64,000 nt of DNA, from contig NZ_CP116942.1 in the NCBI RefSeq assembly GCF_028532485.1, forward strand, positions 2,666,001-2,730,000. The letters run 5' to 3'. A program made the translations under genes and the position numbers. The DNA comes from Iamia majanohamensis (GTDB lineage: Bacteria; Actinomycetota; Acidimicrobiia; Acidimicrobiales; Iamiaceae). The number at the start of each line of letters is the position of its first letter. Positions within the stretch are counted from its first letter, which is position 1. Positions 8,105 to 15,898 of this stretch are shown here, in pieces. The notes beneath the pieces were generated by a model that was given only the letters and a program-made list of their open reading frames with translations, was not told where the DNA came from and did no database searches.

Positions 8105-8162
8105 CCACAACCTGTTGTGGCCGGGAGGCGTGCCCGCCGCACCGGACCACAACATGTGGCGT
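8105..8162 (-). promoter_or_regulatory. Paired NrdR-like boxes upstream of nrdJ
   Basis: Box 1 (8105-8120) is CCACAACCTGTTGTGG, a palindrome matching at 14 of 16 positions. Box 2 (8147-8162) begins CCACAACATGTGG and matches box 1 at 11 of 16. The centres are 42 bases apart, four helical turns, and NrdR is known to bind paired boxes spaced by whole turns. They sit upstream of nrdJ as expected for repression of a reductase gene. Confidence 0.55.
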
Positions 8163-8542
8163 GGGGGTGAATTACACCAGTGGAACTACGTCCGTGTCAA
8201 CGGTGGCCGCGGCGCGAACTCCCAGGTCAGGAGGCGCTCGCGAAATCTTGCGCACACACTCGGGCTCATCGGAGTCGCCCCCATCGGACGCCGCCCCGGA
8301 GATCGGGACGGCCGCACCCTCACTGTTCCGAGAGGCGCCGCGGCCCCGTCGACGGAGCGCACCCTAGGGACACCCGCTTGTGGAACGGAAGGGGAACAGC
8401 CTGTGGATCTGTGTGGACGGCGGGGTGGATCTCCCCCGAGTTGTCCACAGCCCTGGGGACGCGCCACGCCCCCGACCCCCTGCCGCGCGCGGGGCGCGGT
8501 CGAGGGGGCCGGGGGCGCACGCTCAGCGTCGGCCGCCGGGGG
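8163..8542. other. Gene-free stretch with one good DnaA box
   Basis: No open frame here looks real. The stretch separates the nrdJ promoter from the convergent YceI gene end. It contains a perfect actinobacterial-type DnaA box, TTGTCCACA, at 8441-8449. Three weaker TGTGGA words lie nearby on the opposite strand at 8380-8386, 8402-8408 and 8412-8418. Confidence 0.4.
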
Positions 8543-9130
8543 TCAGCCGCGGGGGGTGGCCTCGACCGCGATGTCGATGGTGGCCACCTTGCCGACGAGC
8601 ACGCCGCCGGTCTCGAGGGCCTGGTTCCAGGTCAGGCCGAAGTCCTCGCGGTCGATCTCGATGCGGCCCTCGAAGCCGACCACGACCGCGCCCCAGGGGT
8701 TCTGGCCCAGGCCGTTGTAGGTGGCCCGGAAGCTCACCGGCCGGGTGACGTCGCGGACGGTGAGGTCGCCCTCCAGGGTGAAGGTGTCGCCGTCGAGGTC
8801 CTTCACGCCGGTCGAGCGGAAGGTGATCTGCGGGTAGGTCTCCACGTCGAAGAAGTCGGCGCTGCGGAGGTGCCCGTCGCGGTCGGGGGCGCCGGTGTCG
8901 ATCGAGGCCACGTCGATGTCGACCTCCACCGAGGAGTCCTCCAGGGCGTCGGCGAAGGTGATGGCGCCCGCCACCTGGCCGAAGCGGCCCCGGACCTTCG
9001 AGACCATCATGTGGCGCACCGAGAAGGTGAGCTCGGAGTGGCTGGTGTCGATGTCGTAGACGGCGGGCTGGGGGACGGTGAGGCCGGCCACCTCGCGGGT
9101 CGGGAGGTCGGTGGTGGTGCTGTCGGTCAT
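8543..9130 (-). CDS. YceI family lipocalin-like protein
   Basis: A 195-residue protein with the YceI signatures YDIDTSHSELTFSVRHMMVSK, GRFGQVAGAITFADALEDSS, HLRSADFFDVETYPQITFRS and REDFGLTWNQALETGGVLVG. The family is a lipocalin-like barrel that binds isoprenoid or quinone-type lipids; its role in actinobacteria is poorly defined. No signal peptide is present, so a cytoplasmic location is likely. The ATG at 9130 is preceded by a GGAGA-type ribosome site. It is divergent from a MarR regulator that probably controls it. Confidence 0.92.
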   Translation of the reverse strand: MTDSTTTDLPTREVAGLTVPQPAVYDIDTSHSELTFSVRHMMVSKVRGRFGQVAGAITFADALEDSSVEVDIDVASIDTGAPDRDGHLRSADFFDVETYPQITFRSTGVKDLDGDTFTLEGDLTVRDVTRPVSFRATYNGLGQNPWGAVVVGFEGRIEIDREDFGLTWNQALETGGVLVGKVATIDIAVEATPRG

Positions 9131-9162
9131 CTGGAGACTCCTGGGTTCGGGTCGTGCATGTC

Positions 9163-9176
9163 GTTGCACACGCAAC
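9163..9176. promoter_or_regulatory. Candidate MarR operator
   Basis: GTTGC ACAC GCAAC, a perfect inverted repeat with 5-bp arms, sits between the divergent yceI and marR starts, about 35 bases ahead of the yceI start codon. MarR proteins typically bind such short palindromes in the divergent promoter. Confidence 0.45.
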
Positions 9177-9234
9177 TACCTCCAACGGGGCCGTCGTGAG
9201 TTCTGTTCCCCGATGAGGGAAGATCGGTGCCCTC

Positions 9235-9756
9235 ATGTCGCTCCCCTCCCCCGTGCCCCCCGACGAGGGCGCCCGCCTGCACGACCCCCGCCTCACCTCC
9301 ATCGGCCTGCTCGTGGAGGTCACCTCCGGGCTGTCCCGCCTCTTCGCCGACCAGATCGCCGACCACGACCTCACCCCCTCGGAGTTCGAGGTGCTGATTC
9401 GCCTGGCCCGCTCCCCCGCCAGCCAGCTGCGGATGAACGACCTGGCCCACCAGATCGGCCTGTCCTCCAGCGGCCTCACCCGCCTGGCCGACCGGCTCGA
9501 GGGGCGGGCCCTGCTCGTGCGGCGGCCCTGCCCCGACGACGGGCGCGGCGCCTACGCCCAGCTCACCGACGACGGCCACGAGCTCATGCTCGCCGTGCTC
9601 CCGGGCCACCTGGACCTGATCGAGCGCTGGTTCACCGGCGTCCTCGACCCCGCGCAGCTCGACGCCCTCGTGGGGGCGCTGCGGACGGTGCGGGCCGTGG
9701 TGCACCCGGGCGCGGACGCGGGGGCGGACGAACCCCCCGCCGACCCCGACGCCTGA
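9235..9756 (+). CDS. MarR family transcriptional regulator
   Basis: A 173-residue winged-helix regulator: LTPSEFEVLIRLARSP, the recognition helix MNDLAHQIGLSSSGLTRLADRLE and the wing RPCPDDGRGAYAQLTDDGHEL are all present. The acidic, proline-rich tail (about the last 20 residues) is unusual but dispensable-looking. It is divergent from the YceI gene across roughly 104 bases holding a palindrome, the standard arrangement for a MarR protein repressing its neighbour and itself. The ligand cannot be read from the sequence; phenolic or oxidative signals are typical of the family. Confidence 0.92.
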   Translation: MSLPSPVPPDEGARLHDPRLTSIGLLVEVTSGLSRLFADQIADHDLTPSEFEVLIRLARSPASQLRMNDLAHQIGLSSSGLTRLADRLEGRALLVRRPCPDDGRGAYAQLTDDGHELMLAVLPGHLDLIERWFTGVLDPAQLDALVGALRTVRAVVHPGADAGADEPPADPDA

Positions 9757-9776
9757 GGGCGCCCTCCCCGCCGGGG

Positions 9777-12077
9777 TCAGGCGGGGGCGACCTCGACCGG
9801 GATGCCGTTCAGCACGGCGGTCCCCGAGGGCACGTCGACGACGGTGTCGTCGGTGAGCACGTTGCTGTTGACCCCGGCGTGGCGCTGGGCCACCCCGAGG
9901 CGGACGTCGGGGTGGGCGTGGCCCCAGCCGTGCGGCAGGCTGACCACGCCGGGCCGCACTGCGTCGGTGACCTGCACCGGCGCCTCCACCTCGCCGACGC
10001 GGGACCGGACCCGGGCCGTCGCCCCGTCGGCCAGGCCCAGGCGGGCGGCGTCGTCGGGGTGGACGTGCAGGGTGCAGCGCTCCTTGCCCTTCACCAGCAC
10101 CTCGACGTTGTGCATCCAGGAGTTGTTGGAGCGGAGGTCGCGGCGGCCGACCAGCCGCAGCGCGTCGGGGTCGGCGTCGAGCGCCGCCTCCAGGCGGGGC
10201 AGGTCGGCGACGATGGGCTCCGGAGCCAGCTCGACCTTCCCGGACGGGGTGCGCAGCACCTCCGGCAGCCGGGGCTCGAGGGCCCCGAGGTCGACCCCGT
10301 GGGGCGCGGCCCGCAGGGCCTCGAGGCTGAGGCCGTCGGGGCGGGCCCCGAAGGCGTCGCCGTAGGGGCCGGTGCGGAGCATGAGGTCGACGATCCGCGC
10401 CGGGCCCCGCTCGTCGCCGAGCATCGCCTTGAGCTCGGCGGGGTCGCGCCCGGCGACGGGCCCGTGCTCGTCGCCCACCGCCCCGGCGAGCAGCGAGTCG
10501 ACCACCAGGTCGTCGACCACGGCCGGGTCGGCGTCGGGCCCCACCCCCTGGGCCACGAGGGCGAGGCGGGCGAGCACCTCCCACTCGTCGGGCTGGTCCG
10601 GGTCACGGGCCAGGACGGGATCGCTCCAGTTGGCCACGTTGCGGATGGCCAGCTGGAGCAGGGCCAGGTCGTAGTGGGGCTTCTCGAGGGCGCTGGGGGC
10701 GGGCAGGACCACGTCCGCGTGGCGGGTGGTCTCGTTCACGTAGATGTCGACCGCCACCATGGCGTCGAGCCCTTCGAGGGCGGCGTCGAGGCGGGCGCTG
10801 TGGGGGGTGGAGAGCACCGGGTTGCCGGCCACGGTGACCATGGCCCGGATGCGGCCCTCGCCCGGCGTGTCGATCTCCTCGGCCAGGCACGCGGCGGGCA
10901 GCTCGCCCATGGTCTCGGGCAGCCCCCGGACCCGTGAGGTGTGGCGCCCCAGGCGGATGCCGCGGCCCACGCCCGGGGTCCCCCGGGTGGTGGCCGAGCC
11001 CGCCGCGGCCCGGGTGAACATGGACCCGCCGGGCCGGTCCAGGTTGCCCGTGAGCACGGCGAGGACGTCGACCAGCCAGGAGGCGACGGTGCCGAACTCG
11101 GCGGTGGTGGTGCCGATGCGGCCGTACACCGCAGCGGTCGGGGCCGCGGCCAGGTCGCGGGCCAGGCGGCGGACGTCGTCGGCCGCCACCCCGGTGGCCG
11201 GGGCCACCGCCTCGGCGGTGAAGGGGGCGAGGAGGTCGGCCAGGCGGTCCAGGTCGGCCAGGTGGGGCCCGGCCGCGCCGGGGTCGGCCAGGCCCTCCTC
11301 GAGCAGGGTGGTGGCCATGGCCGCCAGGAGGAGGGCGTCGGTGCCGGGGCGGATGGCCACCCACTCGTCGGCCCGCTCCGCGGTCCGGGTGCGCCGGGGG
11401 TCGACGACGACGACCCGGCCGCCCCGCTCGCGGATGGCCGCCAGCCGCCCTGGCCAGTCCGGGGCGGTGGCCAGGCTGCCGTTGGACTCGAGCGGGTTGG
11501 CTCCCAGCAGGAGGAGGTGGTCGGTGCGGTCGATGTCGGGGACCGGCACGCTGAGGCCGGTGCCGAACATGAGGGCCGAGGAGATCTCCTTGGGTCGCTG
11601 GTCGACCGTCGAGGCGGAGAAGACGTTGCGGGTGCCGAGCGCCTTGAGCAGCGGCTTCAGGTACACGAGGGCCGAGATGTTGTGGGCGTTGGGGTTGCCC
11701 ACGTAGACGCCGAGGGCCTCCCGGCCGTGCTCGGCGACGACGCCGGTGAGGAGCCGGTCGACCTCGGCGAAGGCCTCGTCCCAGCCCACCTCGACGAAGG
11801 CCCCGTCGCGCTTGACCAGCGGACGGCGCAGCCGGTCGGGGTCCTCGTGCAGCTGGCGGAGGGTGGACCCCTTGGGGCAGATGAAGCCGTGGCTGAAGAC
11901 GTCGTCGCGGTCGCCGCGGATCCGGGTGACCCGCTCGGTGCCCTCGTCGTCGCGGGCCACGGTGACCTCCAGCCCGCACCCCGCCTCGCAGAGCGGGCAG
12001 GTGCGGAAGGCGGTGCGGGTGCCGGCGTCGGCGGCGGGGGCCGCCTCGGGGCGGGTGGCGGGGTCCACGACGGTCAT
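9777..12077 (-). CDS. Molybdopterin-dependent oxidoreductase (DMSO reductase superfamily)
   Basis: A 766-residue soluble protein. Residues 25-70 bind a [4Fe-4S] cluster (CPLCEAGCGLEV, then CPKGSTLRQLHEDP). The central domains carry molybdopterin-binding segments such as LLLLGANPLESNGSL and VVVDPRRTRTAERADEW, and the C-terminal cap has LRSNNSWMHN and SLPHGWGHAHPD. No twin-arginine signal is seen, so it is cytoplasmic. It resembles the formate dehydrogenase/BisC-like actinobacterial group, but the substrate cannot be assigned. There are no small subunits nearby. It converges with the MarR gene and is divergent from the RibD-like gene. Confidence 0.9.
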   Translation of the reverse strand: MTVVDPATRPEAAPAADAGTRTAFRTCPLCEAGCGLEVTVARDDEGTERVTRIRGDRDDVFSHGFICPKGSTLRQLHEDPDRLRRPLVKRDGAFVEVGWDEAFAEVDRLLTGVVAEHGREALGVYVGNPNAHNISALVYLKPLLKALGTRNVFSASTVDQRPKEISSALMFGTGLSVPVPDIDRTDHLLLLGANPLESNGSLATAPDWPGRLAAIRERGGRVVVVDPRRTRTAERADEWVAIRPGTDALLLAAMATTLLEEGLADPGAAGPHLADLDRLADLLAPFTAEAVAPATGVAADDVRRLARDLAAAPTAAVYGRIGTTTAEFGTVASWLVDVLAVLTGNLDRPGGSMFTRAAAGSATTRGTPGVGRGIRLGRHTSRVRGLPETMGELPAACLAEEIDTPGEGRIRAMVTVAGNPVLSTPHSARLDAALEGLDAMVAVDIYVNETTRHADVVLPAPSALEKPHYDLALLQLAIRNVANWSDPVLARDPDQPDEWEVLARLALVAQGVGPDADPAVVDDLVVDSLLAGAVGDEHGPVAGRDPAELKAMLGDERGPARIVDLMLRTGPYGDAFGARPDGLSLEALRAAPHGVDLGALEPRLPEVLRTPSGKVELAPEPIVADLPRLEAALDADPDALRLVGRRDLRSNNSWMHNVEVLVKGKERCTLHVHPDDAARLGLADGATARVRSRVGEVEAPVQVTDAVRPGVVSLPHGWGHAHPDVRLGVAQRHAGVNSNVLTDDTVVDVPSGTAVLNGIPVEVAPA

Positions 12078-12157
12078 CGGGCCATGGTGCCAGCCCCGCC
12101 TCCCCGCCGCCGGTCCGCGGGACGGTCCACCCCGCTCCCGTCGTAGGGTCCTGCGCG

Positions 12158-12928
12158 GTGCGCCAGCTGCTGCCCCACCCCACCGACGACGTCGACCCGC
12201 TCCCGACCTACGCGGTCGACCGGCCCCGCCCTGCGGGCCGGCCCTGGGTGGCCTCGCTCTTCGCCTCGTCGGCTGACGGCGCGGCCGCGGTGGGCGGGCG
12301 CTCGGGCCCGCTCGGCGGTGCGGGCGACCTGCAGGTGTTCCGGGCCGTGCGGGCCGTGGCCGACGTGGTCGTGGCCGGGGCGGGCACGGTGCGCACCGAG
12401 CGCTACGGGCCGGTGCGGGCGGTGGAGGCCGCGGCCGACGCCCGGGCCGCCCGGGGCCAGGCCCGCCACCCCCGCCTCGTGGTGGTCACCCGCTCGCTGG
12501 CCCTCGACCCCGACCAGCGCCTGTTCACCGAGGCCGACGGCACCACCGAGGCCCCCCTGGTGGTGCACCCCCCGGGCGCCCCCCTGGCCGCCCGCCGCCG
12601 CCTCCAGGGCGTGGCCGAGCTGGTGGAGGTGGGCGCCGGGCCCGACGGCGGCGTCGCGCCCGCCGCCCTGCTGGGCGAGCTCGACCGGCGTGGCGTCGAC
12701 GTGGCCGTGTGCGAGGGAGGCCCCACCCTGAACGGCGGGCTGGTGGCCGACGACCTGGTCGACGAGGTCTGCCTCACCCTCGACCCGATGGTCGTGGGGG
12801 GCGACGCCCCCCGGATCGCCCCGATGGACGGCGTGCCGGCCGCGCCCCGGGCGTGGCACGGGGCGTTCCTGCTCGAGCACGACGGCGTCCTGTTCTGGCG
12901 CCTGCTCCGCGACCGCTCCCGCCCCTGA
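12158..12928 (+). CDS. RibD C-terminal-like pyrimidine/dihydrofolate reductase-fold protein
   Basis: A 256-residue standalone reductase domain related to the C-terminal half of RibD. The core signatures are WVASLFASSADGAAAVGGRS, VADVVVAGAGTVRTERYGP and VAVCEGGPTLNGGLVADDLV, the last being the NADPH-binding loop. Such actinobacterial proteins use NADPH on a pyrimidine or a related substrate; no deaminase domain is attached and no other riboflavin gene is nearby, so a role in riboflavin synthesis is not established. GTG start at 12158. It converges with nrdR, with 21 bases between the stops. Confidence 0.85.
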   Translation: MRQLLPHPTDDVDPLPTYAVDRPRPAGRPWVASLFASSADGAAAVGGRSGPLGGAGDLQVFRAVRAVADVVVAGAGTVRTERYGPVRAVEAAADARAARGQARHPRLVVVTRSLALDPDQRLFTEADGTTEAPLVVHPPGAPLAARRRLQGVAELVEVGAGPDGGVAPAALLGELDRRGVDVAVCEGGPTLNGGLVADDLVDEVCLTLDPMVVGGDAPRIAPMDGVPAAPRAWHGAFLLEHDGVLFWRLLRDRSRP

Positions 12929-12949
12929 GGCGGGTCGCCCGGGACCCGG

Positions 12950-13417
12950 TCAGGCCCCGGGCTGGTGCTCCTCCTTGAGCAGCAGCCGGACCTCGTCGGC
13001 GAAGTCGTCGACGCCGGTGAAGTCCTTGTAGACGGAGGCGAAGCGGAGGTAGGCGACCTCGTCGACCTCGCGCAGGCGCTCGAGCACGGCCAGGCCGATG
13101 CGGGTGGACTCCACGTCGCCACCCCGGCGCCGCAGGCTGTCCTCGACCCCGGTGGCCAGGGCGTCGATCTGCTCCCGGGTCACGGGGCGGTTCTTGGCCG
13201 CCGCGACCACCCCGGCCACCAGCTTGTCGCGGTCGAAGGGCTGGCGCTCGCCGGTGGTCTTCAGGACGACGAGCGGTGCCTCGTCGACCCGCTCGAAGGT
13301 GGTGAAGCGGTGCCCGCAGGTCGCGCACTCGCGCCGCCGGCGGATGGCCGAGCCGTCGTCGGACGCCCGGGAGTCGACGACCTTGTCGTCGAGGGCAGAG
13401 CAGGCCGGGCAGCGCAC
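12950..13417 (-). CDS. nrdR: Transcriptional repressor NrdR
   Basis: A 155-residue protein starting with the NrdR zinc ribbon (MRCPACSALDDKVVDSR, then CATCGHRF with CPAC/CATC as the four ligands) followed by an ATP-cone domain (VLKTTGERQPFDRDKLVAGV). NrdR senses ATP/dATP and represses ribonucleotide reductase genes; its likely target nrdJ carries paired boxes at 8105-8162. GTG start at 13417. Position next to the LysM protein and lexA is the same as in Mycobacterium (Rv2718c-Rv2719c-lexA). Confidence 0.96.
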   Translation of the reverse strand: MRCPACSALDDKVVDSRASDDGSAIRRRRECATCGHRFTTFERVDEAPLVVLKTTGERQPFDRDKLVAGVVAAAKNRPVTREQIDALATGVEDSLRRRGGDVESTRIGLAVLERLREVDEVAYLRFASVYKDFTGVDDFADEVRLLLKEEHQPGA

Positions 13418-13547
13418 GGCGGGGACGCTACCCGGCCGGGGCCGGCGCCCTCCGACCCCCGGGGGCCGCCGGGCCTGGGCCACCACGAAGCGGGGCCGAC
13501 GGGTGTGGGCCGCGGGGACGGTGGCGGTCGCCGGCGCCACCGCGAGC

Positions 13548-13964
13548 TCAGCCCAGGGGGACACGGACCCGGTCGCCGACCTCGAGGCCGGCGTCGCCCC
13601 GCTCGGCCAGCATGGCCTCGACCGCGGGGCGGACGTCGCCGGCGGGGCGGACCCGACGGGCGAGGGTCCACAGGGTGTCGCCGGCGTCGGCCTCGACCAC
13701 CACGGTGGGGCCCTCGATGGTGGCGGGGGCGGGCGCCGACCAGCGGGCGGCCACGCCGCCGGCGGCCTGGAGCAGCTGGGCCCCGACCACCAGGACGGTG
13801 ACCAGGACCAGGACGGCGACCAGGCGGCGGCGCCGGTAGACCGGGGCCATGGCCCGGGGCGAGAGGCCGCCCTCCACCACGCGCAGGGCGGGACGGGGGG
13901 CGGGGGCGCGCCACCCGGTGGGGGCGGGGCGGAGCGACGGTGCGGGGCTGAGGACTGCGGCCAT
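13548..13964 (-). CDS. LysM-domain membrane protein, likely SOS division inhibitor (ChiZ/YneA/DivS type)
   Basis: A 138-residue protein with a basic cytoplasmic N terminus, one membrane helix at about residues 53-75 (RRLVAVLVLVTVLVVGAQLL) and a C-terminal LysM domain (EADAGDTLWTLARRV to VGDRVRVPLG). The start at 13964 has GGGAGGA upstream. It is divergent from lexA across a 206-base region with four LexA-like sites. In Mycobacterium the equivalent gene Rv2719c (chiZ) and in other Gram-positives yneA/divS are SOS-induced inhibitors of division. Function is assigned by position and architecture; the peptidoglycan-hydrolase activity claimed for Rv2719c cannot be judged here. Confidence 0.82.
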   Translation of the reverse strand: MAAVLSPAPSLRPAPTGWRAPAPRPALRVVEGGLSPRAMAPVYRRRRLVAVLVLVTVLVVGAQLLQAAGGVAARWSAPAPATIEGPTVVVEADAGDTLWTLARRVRPAGDVRPAVEAMLAERGDAGLEVGDRVRVPLG

Positions 13965-14013
13965 GGGGACATCCTCCCTGGGGGGTGTGACAGCGAGATC
14001 GCCGCCGGCTCGG

Positions 14014-14050
14014 GAACGCCTGTTCGTGGACTCTGCCCGAACAGGCGTTC
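14014..14050. promoter_or_regulatory. Two LexA boxes forming a mirrored pair
   Basis: GAACGCCTGTTC (14014-14025) and GAACAGGCGTTC (14039-14050) both fit the actinobacterial SOS consensus GAAC-N4-GTTC. Together they form a perfect 14-bp inverted repeat (14013-14026 with 14038-14051). They are nearest the LysM gene and could repress both it and lexA. Confidence 0.85.
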
Positions 14051-14069
14051 CTCCGTCAAGGCCCGCGGC

Positions 14070-14097
14070 GAACACCTGCGCGGCGGAACAGGTGTTT
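14070..14097. promoter_or_regulatory. Second, degenerate pair of LexA-like sites
   Basis: GAACAGGTGTTT at 14086-14097 matches 11 of 12 positions of a LexA box. GAACACCTGCGC at 14070-14081 keeps only the left half. AACACCTG and CAGGTGTT form an 8-bp inverted repeat, so the mirrored-pair layout of 14014-14050 is repeated nearer lexA. Confidence 0.6.
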
Positions 14098-14170
14098 GGC
14101 CGTCGTCGCGGGGCGTGGTACCGTCCTCGTACACCCGTTCGCCCGGGGTGCCCGGAGAGGGAGACACGCC

Positions 14171-14803
14171 ATGTCCACGCCACCGCTCACCGTCCGCCAG
14201 CGCCAGATCCTCGACTGCATCGAGGCCACCATGCGCGAGCGGGGGTACCCGCCCTCGGTCCGCGAGATCGGCGAGGTCGTGGGCCTCACCTCCCCCTCCA
14301 CGGTGCACAACCACCTCGCCACCCTCCAGAAGCGGGGCTACCTGCGGCGCGACCCGAGCAAGCCCCGGGCCATCGAGGTCCGCTACGACGCCATGTCCGG
14401 CGGTGTGGTCGACCGGGGCCAGGTCCGCCACGTCCCCATCGTCGGCGACGTGGCCGCCGGCACCGACGTGCTGGCCGCCGAGAACATCACCGAGTCCATG
14501 CCCGTCCCGGCCGACCTCACCGGCGAGGGCGAGCTGTTCATGCTGCGGGTCCGGGGCGACTCCATGGTCGACGCCGGCATCCTCGACGGCGACTTCGTCG
14601 TGGCCCGGTCCCAGCCCGACGCCGAGCGGGGCGACATCGTCGTGGCCGGCATCCCCGGCGAGGAGGCGACGGTGAAGACGTTCCTCCGCAAGGGCCAGAA
14701 GATCATCCTCCGCCCCGCCAACGAGCGCCTCGACGACATGGTGTTCGACCCCGAGGACGTGCACCTCTTCGGCAAGGTCGTCACCGTCATGCGCCGGGTC
14801 TGA
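14171..14803 (+). CDS. lexA: SOS repressor LexA
   Basis: A 210-residue repressor-protease. Residues 5-65 are the winged helix (LTVRQRQILDCIEATMRERG, GLTSPSTVHNHLATLQKRGY). The C-terminal S24 domain has the Ala96-Gly97 cleavage site (GDVAAGTDV), Ser131 (RGDSMVDAG) and Lys169 (EATVKTF) as the catalytic dyad. The ATG at 14171 is preceded by GGAGAGGGAGA and matches the family start. Self-cleavage on RecA filaments would derepress lexA, the divergent LysM gene and recA, all of which carry visible boxes. Confidence 0.98.
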   Translation: MSTPPLTVRQRQILDCIEATMRERGYPPSVREIGEVVGLTSPSTVHNHLATLQKRGYLRRDPSKPRAIEVRYDAMSGGVVDRGQVRHVPIVGDVAAGTDVLAAENITESMPVPADLTGEGELFMLRVRGDSMVDAGILDGDFVVARSQPDAERGDIVVAGIPGEEATVKTFLRKGQKIILRPANERLDDMVFDPEDVHLFGKVVTVMRRV

Positions 14804-14839
14804 CGCCCCCCACCCCGCCGCGGGCGACACACTGGCGGG

Positions 14840-15877
14840 GTGACGCGGGCCCGAGGGGTGCTGGTGGCCCTGGTGGCCGGGGCCTTCCTCGCCCTCGCCG
14901 TCCTGGCCGCCACCGGCGCGCTGTCCCGCGAGGGCGAGGGCACCGACCCGGCCCGCCTGGCCGGCGACCAGTGGAACCTGGAGGCGGTCGGGGCGCCGGC
15001 CGCGTGGTCCACGACCGAGGGCGGCGGCGTGGTCGTCGCCGTGGTGGACAGCGGCGTCGACACCCGCCACCCCGACCTGCGCGACCAGGTGGTGGGTGCG
15101 ATCGACTGCGTGGGCGCCGCCGGCGATCCCGACGCCTGCCGCCCCGGCGGCGACACCGACCGCGACGGCCACGGCACCCACGTGGCCGGCATCGTGGCCG
15201 CCGCGGCCGACGACGGCACCGGCGTGGCCGGCGTGGCCCCCGAGGCCCGCCTCCTCTCGGTCCGGGCCCTCGAGGCCGGCTCCTGCGCCCGTCGGCCGTG
15301 CGGGGCCGAGGGCCCGGCGACCGACGTGGCCGCCGGGGTCCGCTGGGCCGTCGCCCACGACGCCGACGTCGTCAACCTGTCGGTGGGGGCCACCGGCGAC
15401 GCCGACGCCGACCTGGCCGCCGCCATCGAGGAGGCCTGGGACGCCGGGGTCGTCGTGGTGGTGGCGGGCGGCAACGGCCCGGCGCGCACCGACCTGGGCG
15501 ACGCCCCGGCCATCGTCGTCTCCGCCGTCACCGCCGGGGGCGAGGTGGCGCCCTACTCGACGGCGGTCGGCGCGGCCCGGTGGCGCCTGGCCGCGCCCGG
15601 CGGCGCGCAGCGGGCCCCCGACGGCGACGGGTGCGCGGGCGACGACGCCGTGCTGTCGACCCTGCCGGTGCCCGGCGGCGAGGGCGAGGCCTACGGCTGC
15701 CTGGCCGGGACCTCCATGGCCGCGCCCCACGTGGCCGGCGCCGCCGCCCTCCTGCTGGCCACCGGGCTCGACCCCAGCGCCACCGTCGAGCGGCTGCTGG
15801 CCACGGCGACGCCCCTCGACCAGGGCCCTCCCGGGCCGGACCGCCTCGACGTGGCCGCGGCCGTGCGGGGCGCCTGA
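14840..15877 (+). CDS. S8 family serine protease (subtilase), secreted or anchored
   Basis: A 345-residue protein with an N-terminal hydrophobic segment (residues 6-27) acting as a signal peptide or anchor. The catalytic triad is Asp70 (VVDSGVDTRHPDL), His111 (GHGTHVAGI) and Ser292 (GTSMAAPHVAG), with the oxyanion Asn in VAGGNGPA. Four or more cysteines between the catalytic blocks may form disulphides outside the cell. There is little or no propeptide (mature-like sequence QWNLEAVGAPAAW begins near residue 44), so maturation differs from classical subtilisins. GTG start at 14840. It follows lexA by 36 bases but carries no obvious functional tie to it. Confidence 0.93.
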   Translation: MTRARGVLVALVAGAFLALAVLAATGALSREGEGTDPARLAGDQWNLEAVGAPAAWSTTEGGGVVVAVVDSGVDTRHPDLRDQVVGAIDCVGAAGDPDACRPGGDTDRDGHGTHVAGIVAAAADDGTGVAGVAPEARLLSVRALEAGSCARRPCGAEGPATDVAAGVRWAVAHDADVVNLSVGATGDADADLAAAIEEAWDAGVVVVVAGGNGPARTDLGDAPAIVVSAVTAGGEVAPYSTAVGAARWRLAAPGGAQRAPDGDGCAGDDAVLSTLPVPGGEGEAYGCLAGTSMAAPHVAGAAALLLATGLDPSATVERLLATATPLDQGPPGPDRLDVAAAVRGA

Positions 15878-15898
15878 GGGACGGCGGGGCGGGGGCGG

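Noticed and set aside
7996-8180. Cobalamin riboswitch upstream of nrdJ
   Set aside because: Expected because some actinobacterial nrd genes have one, but the conserved GCCACTG-type box was not found on the minus strand.
5161-8367. A 1068-codon plus-strand open frame opposite nrdJ
   Set aside because: It mirrors nrdJ codon by codon and has no domain, signal or ribosome site; nrdJ on the minus strand is unmistakable.
8378-8449. Replication origin
   Set aside because: There is only one perfect DnaA box, no AT-rich unwinding region, and no dnaA, dnaN or rpmH nearby.
12950-15730. A long minus-strand frame that would fuse nrdR to upstream sequence
   Set aside because: NrdR homology starts exactly at the GTG at 13417; the upstream part overlaps the LysM gene, lexA and the subtilase in wrong frames.
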